64,000 nucleotides of DNA. Origin: Azophilus sp965247035. GTDB taxonomy: Bacteria; Pseudomonadota; Gammaproteobacteria; Pseudomonadales; Azotimanducaceae. The translations under genes were made by a program, and so were the position numbers. Shown here piece by piece: positions 43,675-53,304 of the stretch. The notes beneath the pieces were generated by a model. It searched no databases. It saw only the letters and a list, made by a program, of their open reading frames with translations, and was not told where the DNA came from. Position 1 is the stretch's first letter, and each line of letters starts with the position of its first letter. The stretch is taken from assembly GCA_965247035.1 (NCBI GenBank), contig CBDFGJ010000001.1, positions 806,001-870,000 on the forward strand, read 5' to 3'.

Positions 43675-44705
43675 ATCCGTGGGTCAACTAATATCTTCAC
43701 TTCGGCCGGATGGGACGCCAACTGAGCGAAGGCTTGGCCCAACTGATTCAGGCCAACCGTGCTCGTATGCAACGGGGCGCAGCGAATCCTGCCATCGATC
43801 ACCAACTCCTTGGCGATTTCGAATTCTTCGTGCAGATAGGCGATTGATGAGCTGAGACGAATTTCCTTGGCCAGCCATCCAGCGGCGTCAATCTCGGCCG
43901 CATGGTTGGCCACGCCAACGAGGGAGACCAAGCCGCCGCGACGCACTAGATTGGCCGCTTGCTGAATGGTGGCGGGAACGCCGGCGCACTCAAACACTAG
44001 GTCGCAGCCATCTTGATTCAGGGCACCATTGATGATGCCGGCAGCATCCTCCTGACTGGGATCAATTAGAGTGTCCGCACCGAGTTGGCCACCTAACTCC
44101 CGGCGTGCCGCCACCGGCTCCAACAGGAAGCAGTGGCCGGCGCCGGCCGCCTTGGCCGCTTGCAAAACCAGCAAGCCGATGGGGCCGGCGCCAATCACCG
44201 CCACGGAATCGCCAAGCTGGATGTGGGTGCGGCGCAGGGCGTGAACGGCCACCGCAACAGGCTCCAAAATGGCGGCGTCCTCGTCGTTGATGCTATCCGG
44301 CACTTGGTACAGGCGGCTAGCCGCAAAAGCGATGGCGCTAGCAAAGCCGCCGTGGGAAGCGGCTAGGGGCCCCATGCCGATGGCGCTGATGAAAACGGTT
44401 TCGCAGTGGTGGGCATCGCCTCGACGGCAGGTTCGGCAATGCCCGCAAGCTGCCGCAACGCCGATGGCCACTCGATCACCTTCCTTCAAACCATTTTCAC
44501 CTTGACCGACGGCGCTGACCACACCGGCCCATTCATGGCCGCAGATGGCGGGATTATAGGGTTCGCCGGACAAGTAGGCGTGCAGGTCGGTGCCGCAGAT
44601 GCCGCAGTAGCCAATGTCCACCACCGCCTTGCCAGGGGTTGGCTCCGGTTGCGGCATGTCGATGAGTTCGATGCGGTTGCGGCCCGTGACCAGTCCTACT
44701 TGCAT
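43671..44705 (-). CDS. Zinc-dependent alcohol dehydrogenase (butanediol/sorbitol dehydrogenase type)
   Basis: A 344-residue medium-chain dehydrogenase: catalytic zinc site CGICGTDLHAY and CGHEWAGVV, structural zinc Cys set (CGHCRTCRRGDAHHC), Rossmann motif VIGAGPIGLLVLQ. The closest pattern is the 2,3-butanediol or threonine-type dehydrogenases; substrate uncertain. GAGGAG precedes the ATG. The upstream region to 44987 is AT-rich and holds no gene but probably its promoter. Confidence 0.9.
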   Translation of the reverse strand: MQVGLVTGRNRIELIDMPQPEPTPGKAVVDIGYCGICGTDLHAYLSGEPYNPAICGHEWAGVVSAVGQGENGLKEGDRVAIGVAAACGHCRTCRRGDAHHCETVFISAIGMGPLAASHGGFASAIAFAASRLYQVPDSINDEDAAILEPVAVAVHALRRTHIQLGDSVAVIGAGPIGLLVLQAAKAAGAGHCFLLEPVAARRELGGQLGADTLIDPSQEDAAGIINGALNQDGCDLVFECAGVPATIQQAANLVRRGGLVSLVGVANHAAEIDAAGWLAKEIRLSSSIAYLHEEFEIAKELVIDGRIRCAPLHTSTVGLNQLGQAFAQLASHPAEVKILVDPRI

Positions 44706-44987
44706 ATGCGCTCCTCAAGCTAATCCGACTAGACCGCAGTCTATATAATTACCAACTAGAAGGGGATAGGCTCACCCTGTTATGCTCAATTTTCATATTC
44801 CATCAAATCGCCTTCAATCAAAATAATATTATTATATTTCAATAGGTTAAACCAAATTACCTAAGCGTGACATGAAGCGGCACCCTAGGCCGCCCCAGCG
44901 CCTCCTAGGTACTGCATGGGGGCAAGGCAACCTCGGAAGCCCAAACTTGGCGCGACTAAGGCTTCATGCGCACGGAGGGCGCACTGC

Positions 44988-45620
44988 ATGGAAATCGAAA
45001 TATTCTCCGACATCGTCTGCCCTTGGTGCTACATCGGCAAAGCAAGGCTGGATCAGGTTTTGCAAACGCCTGTTGGCGATGGTGTCACTTTGCGTTGGCG
45101 GCCCTACCAATTGCATCCGGGCTTGCCGGCTGAAGGCGTCGACCGCATCAATGACTTGCAAGCCCGCTACGGCGAGGATGCGGATCCCGGGCGCATCCCC
45201 AAAAGACTTGCGGAAGAAGCCAAGGATGCGGGCCTTGAGCTTGACTATGCCGTCATCAAGCGCCAACCCAACACTCTTGCGGCGCACCGCCTAATGGAAT
45301 TGGCCGCAGCCCGAAGCGTTCAACATCAGTTGGCGGGGAAATTATTTGAGTTCCACTTCCGCATGGGCCAAGACATAGCGCAAGCAAGCACGTTGGTCAA
45401 AGCAGCCGAGCAGGTCGGTCTTGATGGTGCGGAGGCAGCGGCCTATTTAGTCGGTGAGGAAGGCGCGCAAGCTGTGCGCGAGCAGCTTGCGCGGGCCGTG
45501 GAGCTGGGCGTTCAGGGCGTGCCTTGCTATCTGCTTGCCGGCCGATTCACCTTGCCGGGCGCCCAAACAGCGGCAGTGATGGGCCAATTCATCCAGCGGG
45601 CTAAGGAACGACTCGGATAA
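44988..45620 (+). CDS. DsbA family oxidoreductase (FrnE-like)
   Basis: A 210-residue thioredoxin-fold protein with an N-terminal CPWC motif (residues 11-14, FSDIVCPWCYIGK) and the cis-Pro region GVQGVPCYLLAGRF. The lack of a signal peptide and the inserted helical domain match the cytosolic FrnE/2-hydroxychromene isomerase-like group. ATG 44988 has GGAGGG upstream; upstream codons are not conserved. Confidence 0.88.
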   Translation: MEIEIFSDIVCPWCYIGKARLDQVLQTPVGDGVTLRWRPYQLHPGLPAEGVDRINDLQARYGEDADPGRIPKRLAEEAKDAGLELDYAVIKRQPNTLAAHRLMELAAARSVQHQLAGKLFEFHFRMGQDIAQASTLVKAAEQVGLDGAEAAAYLVGEEGAQAVREQLARAVELGVQGVPCYLLAGRFTLPGAQTAAVMGQFIQRAKERLG

Positions 45621-45640
45621 ACCCTAGAGCCGTCCGGGCG

Positions 45641-45838
45641 CTACTGCTCCAGAATGAACTTGGGCGTAACCGGAATCTGGAATACGTGCTTGGCTAGAAT
45701 GTCGTAGACGTAGCCGCAATTGTCGCAATGTACGATCAAAAACCAAGGCTGTTTGGTTTTCGAGCGCTGCCTGCTTGTCTTTGCAACGATGTAATCCACC
45801 CCGCTGACCTGGCACTCGGGGCATTTCGGTTCCGCCAT
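45641..45838 (-). CDS. Small zinc-ribbon protein
   Basis: A 65-residue protein with two CxxC knuckles: CPECQ near the start and CDNCG in the middle (VHCDNCGYVYDILAKHVF). It is likely a zinc ribbon. It is encoded 4 bases after the cysE stop on the same strand. Family not recognised; role unknown. Confidence 0.65.
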   Translation of the reverse strand: MAEPKCPECQVSGVDYIVAKTSRQRSKTKQPWFLIVHCDNCGYVYDILAKHVFQIPVTPKFILEQ

Positions 45839-45842
45839 TGGC

Positions 45843-46670
45843 CTAGTCCAGCCTCTGGTCCATGGCGTGGGCGGGCAAGCCTTTGGTTTGACCGACGATC
45901 TTGGCCGGAATGCCGGCAACGGTCACATGCTCCGGCACATCCTCCAACACCACGCTGCCGGCGCCCACCTTGGCTCCTTCGCCCACCTCGATGTTGCCGA
46001 TGATCTTGCAGCCAGCCGCCAGCAGCACGCCGCGGCGAATCTTGGGGTGCCGGTCGCCGGTTTCCTTGCCGGTGCCGCCCAAGGTGACGGAGTGGAGAAT
46101 GGATACGTCGTCCTCCACCACAACGGTTTCGCCGGCCACCAGCCCGGTGGCGTGGTCGAGCATGATGCCGGCGCCGAACTTGGCGGCCGGGTGGATGTCA
46201 ACGCCCAAGGTGACGCTGATTTGGTTCTGGAAGAACTGCGCGAGGGTCTTCCGTCCTTGTTGCCAAAGCCAATGGGCGATGCGCTGCGCTTGCAAGGCAT
46301 GAAAGCCCTTGAAGAACACGAAAGGCGTTAGCAGGTCCTCGCAAGCCGGGTCGCGCTTGTAGGTCGCGAGTATGTCGGTGCCAGCGGCGCGCAAAATACT
46401 TGGGTCCGCGTCAATCGCCTCCTGAATCACGTCGCGAATGAGCATGGTGGGCAACATGGGATTGTCCAGCTTGCTGGCCAAGCGAAAGCTCAGCGCCGCC
46501 CCAAAACTGTGGTGGTTGAGCACTGTTGCGTAGAAGTAGCTGCCGAGGCTGGGCTCTTCTTCAGCCTTCAGCCGGGCCTCTCGGCGCATGACGGGCCAAA
46601 GGTCCGCTTGGCTGTCCACTTGGTCAGGACATGCCATACGGCTTAGGGCAGCACCCGCAGTATCACTCAT
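45843..46670 (-). CDS. cysE: Serine O-acetyltransferase
   Basis: A 275-residue CysE: helical N-terminal domain (FYATVLNHHSFGAALSFRLA), then left-handed beta-helix hexapeptide repeats with the catalytic region GVDIHPAAKFGAGIMLDHAT, GVLLAAGCKIIGNIEVG and VAGIPAKIVG. It acetylates serine for cysteine synthesis, usually with feedback by cysteine through the C-terminal tail. Same strand as the zinc-ribbon gene. Confidence 0.95.
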   Translation of the reverse strand: MSDTAGAALSRMACPDQVDSQADLWPVMRREARLKAEEEPSLGSYFYATVLNHHSFGAALSFRLASKLDNPMLPTMLIRDVIQEAIDADPSILRAAGTDILATYKRDPACEDLLTPFVFFKGFHALQAQRIAHWLWQQGRKTLAQFFQNQISVTLGVDIHPAAKFGAGIMLDHATGLVAGETVVVEDDVSILHSVTLGGTGKETGDRHPKIRRGVLLAAGCKIIGNIEVGEGAKVGAGSVVLEDVPEHVTVAGIPAKIVGQTKGLPAHAMDQRLD

Positions 46671-46807
46671 CCTGATTGCTCCATTGCTGTTGCACCAAGG
46701 TTAATGCGCCGCCGCGGTTTTGCAACTTGACGGCAGTGCAGCAACCGTTACTAGCCAGGGTGAACAACGTTGGTGCAGGTCGTGCGCGGCACGGATTGAT
46801 TTGGCCT

Positions 46808-48157
46808 TCAGCCGGCCTGTCGGACGGGATATTTGGAGCTGACGCCGGCTCGTGCGGCGGTGTGCTGCACAAGAGCGATAATGCCGCCTAGGCTGATGGC
46901 TGAGCCGATTAGCGTGGCCCAGCCAGCGCCGGTCAATCCCAGCACTGGCGCAAGGCCGAACAGCGCACAGGAGAAAAGCACGACTGCAACAACTTGCAGG
47001 CGGAACACCTGCGTGGCTTTGCCCATGGCGTAGCTGGCCGGACGCAGGGCGGCGCCGCCTAAGTCCAGGGTGCCGGCAGCGAGCAGCAGGGCTAAAAGCG
47101 GCGCTCCTTCTCGGAAGGTCTTTCCGGCCAGAAGAACGAGCAACTGCTCACCAAAGGTGATGGCGGCGAGGACAAAGGCGCTGCCGATCAGAGTGAAGAT
47201 CAAGCTGACGCGCCGGGCCAACGCCAGAAACTGGGTGCGCTGATTTGGCCAGAGTCGGCTCAGGTCCGGGAAAATGGCTTGGCGCAGCATGACCACGGGC
47301 TTATCCACGACTTCAGCGAGGTCTCTAGTCAATCGGTAGATGCCGGCGCCTTCGGCGCCAAACAAGCCGCCTATGGCAAGGGTGACCACCCGTTTCGGAA
47401 AGATGTCCACGATGGATTGCAGGTAGATGACGGTGAGAAATTGGCGCAGTTCCGGGTTCGCCGTTAAGGACGGACGGATCGGGCCGCCGAAGTAGGGAGC
47501 GCCCAATGTGCGGGCTCCGCAGGCCAGTAACAGCAGGTGGTCAGCCAGCAGGCCCGACGCCCAGGCCAGCACATAGCCGCTAGGTGGTGCCTCCAGCGCC
47601 ACGCAAATTCCCACTCCAGCCAGGCGTATGCTCGGGCCGGGCAGCAGCACGGCACCAAGTAGACGATACCGGTCCAAGGCGCGCAGTGCGCCCTGCACGG
47701 AACCCGTTGCCGAACAGAGCAGGGCAGCCACGTAGAGCCAAGCCGCCTGCGCAATGTCCGGCGCAACGCCAAGCGGCTCCGCCGCAATCAACAGCGTCAA
47801 GGCGCCGATTAGTCCCCCGATGAGGGCGGTCAGCCAATCCAATCGCCGTGAAGAGCCAATCAGGCTGCGCCAAGCCGCGCTCCTTTCCGCGTCCGGCGCT
47901 GCCTGCAGCAGGGGCACGCCAAACCGGATGACGGCGCCCGCGGATTTAACGTTGCACGCGAACTTGATGACGACGGCCACCGTATGCACCAAGATGACTA
48001 AGCCAAAGACCTCCGGCTCCAGCGAGCGGGCCGTTAGCACGGTGGCCGCCAGCGCCAGCAGGGCCGAGCCGACCCGTCCACCAAGCAACCAGCCAAAGTT
48101 CCGGGCAAGCCGCCAGCCGACGCTCAACGAAACGCCCCCAGACGGTAAAGACGCCAT
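46808..48157 (-). CDS. Oligosaccharide flippase family membrane protein (Wzx-like)
   Basis: A 449-residue protein with about 12-14 transmembrane segments, starting GGRVGSALLALAATVLTARSLEPEVFG (typical MATE/Wzx start) and ending in GATWAT-like ALGLTGAGWATLIGSAISLGG. It likely moves a lipid-linked glycan across the inner membrane. Two ATGs are possible (48169 and 48157). It overlaps the nucleotidyltransferase-like gene upstream, giving a three-gene leftward cluster. Confidence 0.82.
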   Translation of the reverse strand: MASLPSGGVSLSVGWRLARNFGWLLGGRVGSALLALAATVLTARSLEPEVFGLVILVHTVAVVIKFACNVKSAGAVIRFGVPLLQAAPDAERSAAWRSLIGSSRRLDWLTALIGGLIGALTLLIAAEPLGVAPDIAQAAWLYVAALLCSATGSVQGALRALDRYRLLGAVLLPGPSIRLAGVGICVALEAPPSGYVLAWASGLLADHLLLLACGARTLGAPYFGGPIRPSLTANPELRQFLTVIYLQSIVDIFPKRVVTLAIGGLFGAEGAGIYRLTRDLAEVVDKPVVMLRQAIFPDLSRLWPNQRTQFLALARRVSLIFTLIGSAFVLAAITFGEQLLVLLAGKTFREGAPLLALLLAAGTLDLGGAALRPASYAMGKATQVFRLQVVAVVLFSCALFGLAPVLGLTGAGWATLIGSAISLGGIIALVQHTAARAGVSSKYPVRQAG

Positions 48158-49047
48158 ATCAACGGCCAAGCGAACAACAATGGATAGCGGCGTTGCCGCT
48201 CGCTGGCCTGAAGGCTGACGCCGGATTGCCGCTGCAGTTTCCAGAGCATGTAGTCCACCGGATTTTCAAAGGTCAACACCGACTTGAGGATGCGCAGGGC
48301 GGACAAAATCTTGCCGACAGCCTGCACCAATAACCAAGGCGGGCGGCGTCTGCCGTCAACTCTAGCTGCGATGTCCTTCACCTTAAGATAAAGCTGATCG
48401 AGATAAGCTGAGTTGGCGGTGTAGAGCGCTTCCCGCTTTTGTGGCATTTCAGACCGCATTTCGGCGGCGTAAGTGCGGGCAAACAGGGTTCGCCAGTAGG
48501 CGGCGGCTGTGTCCGGCCATTCTGTTGGGGCCAAGTCCGTCGCCAAGCGCTCGATAGCGTGGGCGACGATGGTGTCCAGAAGCTCTTGAGTTCTCTGGTT
48601 GCGGCACAAAAGCAACTGCTGCGGCTGAGCAAACCGCACCCAAAAGTAAGGGTGCAGGTCCAAGGCCACGGCTTTCATCAACCGCCTTGTGGTCAGTACG
48701 CTGATCTTGGCTGCCCGCTCGCCTGCAACCATTCTATAAACATTGGGCGGCAGCATGGTGCCCAGCCAGCCGTGCGAGCGCGGCCTTGACGGATACTTGT
48801 CCAACAGCACATAGAGGTCCGGCATGGCGTCGCGGGCGCCGTGCAGGTAGGAGCCGTAAAGGATGATGGCATCAATGCGCTCACCGTAGCGTTCAACGAT
48901 CCGCTCGACTAGGGTGGCGATCAAACCGTCGCTTAAGCCCTTGGCCGTTGCTCCGAACGCCGCATTTGCGCGCAGACTCGAAAATCGGTTTGCGCCGGAA
49001 CCCTTGGCCCCGCTTGGTTCGGGGGGTGGTTCTTCCCATTCAGGCAT
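48124..49047 (-). CDS. Nucleotidyltransferase-fold protein of unknown function
   Basis: A 307-residue protein. The core IDAIILYGSYLHGARDAMPD then LYVLLD resembles the G-S-x-x-x-G...D-x-D start of pol beta-type nucleotidyltransferases, but the first acidic pair is altered (P-D-L-Y-V in place of D-L-D), so activity is uncertain. The C-terminal half is helical. It overlaps both neighbours: a CDP-alcohol phosphatidyltransferase upstream and a flippase downstream. A role in assembling or exporting a phospholipid-linked product is inferred. Confidence 0.6.
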   Translation of the reverse strand: MPEWEEPPPEPSGAKGSGANRFSSLRANAAFGATAKGLSDGLIATLVERIVERYGERIDAIILYGSYLHGARDAMPDLYVLLDKYPSRPRSHGWLGTMLPPNVYRMVAGERAAKISVLTTRRLMKAVALDLHPYFWVRFAQPQQLLLCRNQRTQELLDTIVAHAIERLATDLAPTEWPDTAAAYWRTLFARTYAAEMRSEMPQKREALYTANSAYLDQLYLKVKDIAARVDGRRRPPWLLVQAVGKILSALRILKSVLTFENPVDYMLWKLQRQSGVSLQASERQRRYPLLFAWPLIWRLYRLGAFR

Positions 49048-50209
49048 TGTAGGCGCGCCGCGTGGAGGAAAACGTCCGGTAGGCGTTCGGAAAGCGGTTC
49101 ATCGCCTGCGGATCGGCCAGCCAGGACTCCAATGGGCCGCACCCAATCCGCACGATGCAGGCTATGCCGAAGCGCATCAACATCACTAGGAAGGACAGAA
49201 AAGTCCAAGCCACCACCAACCAGAAGCCTAATTCCGGGGCGCCGATGAGCCAACTTGAGGTCAGCAGCACCAAGCAAGGGTTGCGGCGGGCGACGAAGAG
49301 GCGAAAGTACGCATCGAACGGGCGCCAAGCAAACATGCTGACCTGACCTAGAGCGTGAAACCCCGCTTCAATCAGCCTGCCGCCCAAATAGCCGACCAGC
49401 ATGAGGGCTATTGCGGTATTGAAGTCCAAGCCGAAGGCTAGGGCCAAGGGCGTCACCGACAGGCCCCATAGCCAGTACCAGAAAGGCGGGTGGATGATGT
49501 CCATGCCGTGGTCGAGAAAATGGCCAACCCTGCTTGATTGAACGGTGACCCGCGCCAACTTGCCGTCCACCGTGTCCAAGAAGGTCATGATCCAAGCCAG
49601 AACAAGCCCGGGCAGGTGCCAATCGTTGTAGAACAACCAGCATGCAGCCAGCATCATGAGAAATCCGGCCAAGGTGACGCTATTGGGCGAAAGGCCGCGA
49701 CGGGCACAAAAACCCACCACAGCCTTGGCCGGCACCGGCCACCACCACTTGGTCACGAAGTCCGTAATGCCTTTGTAGGACAAACCGTACAAGCGGTCCT
49801 CGAGCGCCGGTGCGGCGTCCGCTCTGATGGGCGCTAGCAGGGGCATCGCATTCATGCGCAAGCAGCCTTCGAACGAGCGCAGGTCTTCGGCGGTCAGTTG
49901 GACCAATGCCCGGTCGTGCGGCTTGCCCGCCAGCAAGGCCCTCGCCGCTGGCGCGTCTTTGGCGTCGATGGCGGCAGCGGCGGCGATGGGGCCGTCCATC
50001 AGCAAGCCTCGGCGCTGAAGAAGCCCGCTTAGGGTGCGCAGTTCGTAAAGATAGTCCGCCCGCAGCAGCAGCAGGTCGTCTTCAACCCCATCCAAAGTCT
50101 CGGCCACCTTGATCCCATCGATGGCCCTCACTTGCCGAGACAAGCGCTCGCGGCTGCTCAACCCCCACAGCAGCACGTCGGTTTCGCCAATAATGTATGC
50201 CGTGGTCAT
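49040..50209 (-). CDS. CDP-alcohol phosphatidyltransferase family protein with an N-terminal extension
   Basis: A 389-residue membrane protein. The C-terminal half has the family motif D-G-x2-A-R-x8-G-x3-D-x3-D (DTVDGKLARVTVQSSRVGHFLDHGMD region) and about six transmembrane helices. The N-terminal 140 residues (AYIIGETDVLLWGLSSRERL, DDLLLLRADYLYE) look like a soluble nucleotidyltransferase-like domain, reminiscent of bifunctional inositol-phosphate enzymes, but I cannot confirm this. ATG 50209 is preferred to a TTG three codons upstream. It overlaps the next gene by 8 bases. Confidence 0.75.
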   Translation of the reverse strand: MTTAYIIGETDVLLWGLSSRERLSRQVRAIDGIKVAETLDGVEDDLLLLRADYLYELRTLSGLLQRRGLLMDGPIAAAAAIDAKDAPAARALLAGKPHDRALVQLTAEDLRSFEGCLRMNAMPLLAPIRADAAPALEDRLYGLSYKGITDFVTKWWWPVPAKAVVGFCARRGLSPNSVTLAGFLMMLAACWLFYNDWHLPGLVLAWIMTFLDTVDGKLARVTVQSSRVGHFLDHGMDIIHPPFWYWLWGLSVTPLALAFGLDFNTAIALMLVGYLGGRLIEAGFHALGQVSMFAWRPFDAYFRLFVARRNPCLVLLTSSWLIGAPELGFWLVVAWTFLSFLVMLMRFGIACIVRIGCGPLESWLADPQAMNRFPNAYRTFSSTRRAYNA

Positions 50210-50246
50210 TGCAACCAATCAAGGGAAAGAGCGATTATGGCACGTT

Positions 50247-51128
50247 ATGCGTCTAGTCCACATTTCAGACCCCCACTTGACAGATCTGGCGGAAGTTCCA
50301 CGAAGGCGCTTCCGCGGCAAACGTCGCTTGGGCTATCTGTCCTGGCACCACCGCCGCCGCCATCACCATCGGCGCGAGAACTTGGATTTGCTGTGCACGG
50401 CAGTGATGGAATTGGCGCCGGACCTCATTGTGGTGACCGGGGACTTGACCCAGGTTGGCACACCGGAGGAGCTGGCCGCGGCGGGGGCGTGGCTGCGCGA
50501 TCTTGGGCCGCCACGCAAGGTGCTGGTGATCCCCGGCAATCACGATCTGTACGCTGCGGACTCTTGGGCCCCGTGCTATGAACATTGGCGAGCTTACCTG
50601 CATTTTGCGCCATCGGCTGCCGCCGAGGAAGCCCGTGAACCTCGTTGGTGGATGCGCTTCCCGTCTTATTGGCGAGCGGATGGCCTTGGCGTCTACGGCC
50701 TGAACAGCGGCATCCCGACGTCGCTTGGATCAGCTGCCGGCGCCTTAGGCGTCGCCCAGCAGCAGCGCTTGGCCGACTTGCTAGCGGCCGCTCCGGTTGA
50801 GGCGATGAAGATGGTGGTCGTACACCATCCGCCGCTGCTGGGCACGATGCCCAAGCGCCTGGCACTGCGCGATGCCCGTGACCTGCAAGCGCTCTTGGAT
50901 CAAACGCACTTGGTGCTGCACGGCCACGGCCATTGGAACCGCAGCTATAGCATCGGCACCACCCAGATCTTCGCTACGGGTTCCGCCTCCACGGACCATG
51001 CGCCATTCCGTTTGTTTGAAGTCAAGCCGGCCACGGCCGGCTTTGAAGTGCGCATGGAGTTGCGGGTTAAGGACGGCGTTGATTTTCGGCTGGCTGAGTC
51101 TGCGGAGTTCATCGTCTCCACCAAATGA
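50247..51128 (+). CDS. Calcineurin-like metallophosphoesterase
   Basis: A 293-residue phosphoesterase with all metal motifs: DPH (HISDPHLT), VTGDLTQ, PGNHDLY, VVVHHPPLL and GHGHWN. A wide family covering cAMP phosphodiesterases, UDP-diacylglucosamine hydrolases and others; the substrate is not predictable. ATG 50247 starts at the conserved MRLVHISDPH. Its stop overlaps the lptG stop end by 20 bases (convergent). Confidence 0.88.
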   Translation: MRLVHISDPHLTDLAEVPRRRFRGKRRLGYLSWHHRRRHHHRRENLDLLCTAVMELAPDLIVVTGDLTQVGTPEELAAAGAWLRDLGPPRKVLVIPGNHDLYAADSWAPCYEHWRAYLHFAPSAAAEEAREPRWWMRFPSYWRADGLGVYGLNSGIPTSLGSAAGALGVAQQQRLADLLAAAPVEAMKMVVVHHPPLLGTMPKRLALRDARDLQALLDQTHLVLHGHGHWNRSYSIGTTQIFATGSASTDHAPFRLFEVKPATAGFEVRMELRVKDGVDFRLAESAEFIVSTK

Positions 51129-52170
51129 TAGCCAACGCGGCCGCTAACGCGCCCAAGTCCGGCCCTAAGCCGGTTAACGCAGCCGGCAAGCGATACAGCA
51201 AGCCCACCTGCATACTAGCCTGCTCCACAAGATAGAACGCCAGCCCGATCAAGGCGCAAAAAGTCACTTGAGTGCCCATGGGTGCGGTCCGGGAGGCGTT
51301 GGTCGCGAACGGGAGACCTAACAGCACCATGGCCAAAACGCCGATGGGCAAGCTAATTTGCTGCCACAGAAGAATGCGGAAACGATGCGCATCCAAGCGG
51401 TTGCGATCAAGATGGTCGATGTAGCCCACCAATTCCGTGGGTGCTAAGGCATGCTCGGCCCGCGCTAGGGTGACGAACTGAGCGGGATCAATTTCGCCCG
51501 GCCAGCGCAGCCGCGGCACTGTGCTTCGTTCAACGGTTTCCGTCTCGAAGCGCGTTATGCGCACCCCGTTCAGCCACCATTCTCCTGGTGCGACCAGATC
51601 CGCTCCATCTGCCTGGATCAGCTCAACGACCCGCCCGACTTCGTCAAGACGGTAGATTTCGATGTCCGCCGGCATGGCACCGTACTGGACGCCGCCCACC
51701 CGCATTAGACTGGACTGGCTGCGGGTCCAATAGGCGCTCCCCTCCCTAGTGGTGTTGGCCAAGCTTTGCGTGCGCAGATGGGATGCCCTGCTTTCGAAGG
51801 CGGGAATGACGAATTGCTGGGTGACGAACGCAACTCCCATGATGGCTAACGACAGCAACAGCAGCGGACGCGCCAGCCGCGCCATACCGATTCCGCTGGC
51901 GCGCATGGCGGTGAGCTCCGAGCCGGTACCGAGAGCGCCCAAACCCAAGACCGTGCCGAGCAGGCAAGTGACCGGCAGCACGTCCAGGGCGATGCGGGGC
52001 AGGGAGAACCCGGTCACCCGCACCGCCTCAAGGGTGCCGAAGGCGCCCTTGCCCACATCCTCCAACTGTTGGGCCAAGGAGATGAATCCGAACAACCCCA
52101 TAAACAACAGGAAGACCGGTGTGCCGCCGCGCAGCAGCGCTAACAGCAAATAGCGGTCGAGCAGGGTCAA
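51109..52170 (-). CDS. lptG: LPS export permease LptG
   Basis: A 353-residue LptF/LptG family permease with three N-terminal and three C-terminal membrane helices around a periplasmic jellyroll domain (DRYLLLALLRGGTPVFLLFM, GSELTAMRASGIGMARLARP, ISLPIGVLAMVLLGLPFATN). TTG 52170 fits best: AGGAG lies six bases upstream and the start overlaps the lptF stop (TTGA). With LptF and LptB it extracts LPS from the inner membrane. Confidence 0.92.
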   Translation of the reverse strand: MTLLDRYLLLALLRGGTPVFLLFMGLFGFISLAQQLEDVGKGAFGTLEAVRVTGFSLPRIALDVLPVTCLLGTVLGLGALGTGSELTAMRASGIGMARLARPLLLLSLAIMGVAFVTQQFVIPAFESRASHLRTQSLANTTREGSAYWTRSQSSLMRVGGVQYGAMPADIEIYRLDEVGRVVELIQADGADLVAPGEWWLNGVRITRFETETVERSTVPRLRWPGEIDPAQFVTLARAEHALAPTELVGYIDHLDRNRLDAHRFRILLWQQISLPIGVLAMVLLGLPFATNASRTAPMGTQVTFCALIGLAFYLVEQASMQVGLLYRLPAALTGLGPDLGALAAALAIIWWRR

Positions 52171-53219
52171 GGGGCGCTCCTGCGGAATGCCAGCCAAGCG
52201 GCACCGACGCTGGCGGCGAGGCCGGCCGGCACCCACCAAATATGATCCCAGGCTCCTTGCTCCACCTCAGAGCGGGCGATGCCGATGAGGTTGAAGTAGA
52301 TCGCATAGATGACGATGGCCAGCAGCAGCCGGGCGGAGCGGCCGCTGCGGGGCCGCGTGCGGCTCAGGGGCACCGCCACCAGCGCCAGCAGTAGGGTCGA
52401 ACAAGCCGTTGATGCTCTCCATTGCCTCTCGGCCCGGTCCGCATCCAGGTCTGAGGCCAGCAGTTGGGCGGTTGGCGCGGACTTCGGTTTGTGTCCCAAG
52501 GGTTCGGCTTCAAGGGCAGCGGTCCATATCTTCAAATCCTTGAATCGCCCGACCACTTCCTCTCCGCTAGGCGTTTGCTTGTAAACCAAGGTGCCCAGCA
52601 TCTGCAAAAGATGTGCATCGGCGCGGGCGAATGAGTTAAAGTGCCCGCTGGCGGCGGAAATGACCTCAAGCACACCGTCACGCCGGGACCGAACGAAGAT
52701 GCCGCGCAACTCGCCAGTGTTTTCATCTCGATCGTCCAGGAAGACTGTTCGGCCATCTTTGCCGTAGATATGGAATTGCCTTGGCGAAAGGGTGCCGACT
52801 TCAGCCGTCGCCTTGGCGTTGGCTTCAAACTGATAGAGCAGACCATAGGCCCAAGGGCGGGCCCACAAGGAAAGAACCGCAACCAGGAGGGCGATGATGA
52901 AGGCCACGCTTAGGACCGGCAGCATCACTCGGTACTCGCTTAGGCCGCCGGCCCGCATGGCGACCACTTCCCAATTTGAAAAAAGCCGCCCCAAAGCCAT
53001 GATCATGCCGATGTAGAGCGATATGGGAAGCAGCACTTCAAGAGCTATGAGGGCCTTGAGGCCGATCAACGCAAAGATGATCGAAGTGTTCAGCAGCCCG
53101 TCATTTGCCTCTGTGAGAAACCGCGTCAGGCTGTGCGCGATGAAGACCCCGGTCAAAAACAGGGCGATCAGGCAAAACGGCTTGATTGTCTCACGGGCCA
53201 AATATCGATCTATGGTCAT
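52167..53219 (-). CDS. lptF: LPS export permease LptF
   Basis: A 350-residue permease of the same family: DRYLARETIKPFCLIALFLT, RLFSNWEVVAMRAGGLSEYR, and the periplasmic region FHIYGKDGRTVFLDDRDENT. ATG 53219. It is the first gene of the lptF-lptG pair, and an LptA-like gene reads away from it. Confidence 0.93.
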   Translation of the reverse strand: MTIDRYLARETIKPFCLIALFLTGVFIAHSLTRFLTEANDGLLNTSIIFALIGLKALIALEVLLPISLYIGMIMALGRLFSNWEVVAMRAGGLSEYRVMLPVLSVAFIIALLVAVLSLWARPWAYGLLYQFEANAKATAEVGTLSPRQFHIYGKDGRTVFLDDRDENTGELRGIFVRSRRDGVLEVISAASGHFNSFARADAHLLQMLGTLVYKQTPSGEEVVGRFKDLKIWTAALEAEPLGHKPKSAPTAQLLASDLDADRAERQWRASTACSTLLLALVAVPLSRTRPRSGRSARLLLAIVIYAIYFNLIGIARSEVEQGAWDHIWWVPAGLAASVGAAWLAFRRSAP

Positions 53220-53304
53220 GCTACCGCTGCAATGCCTCTGGTCAAGCAACCGCAGCGCCGCGCAAGATCCACACCGGCCACAGAGTCGAACCAGCCTCGA
53301 CCCA

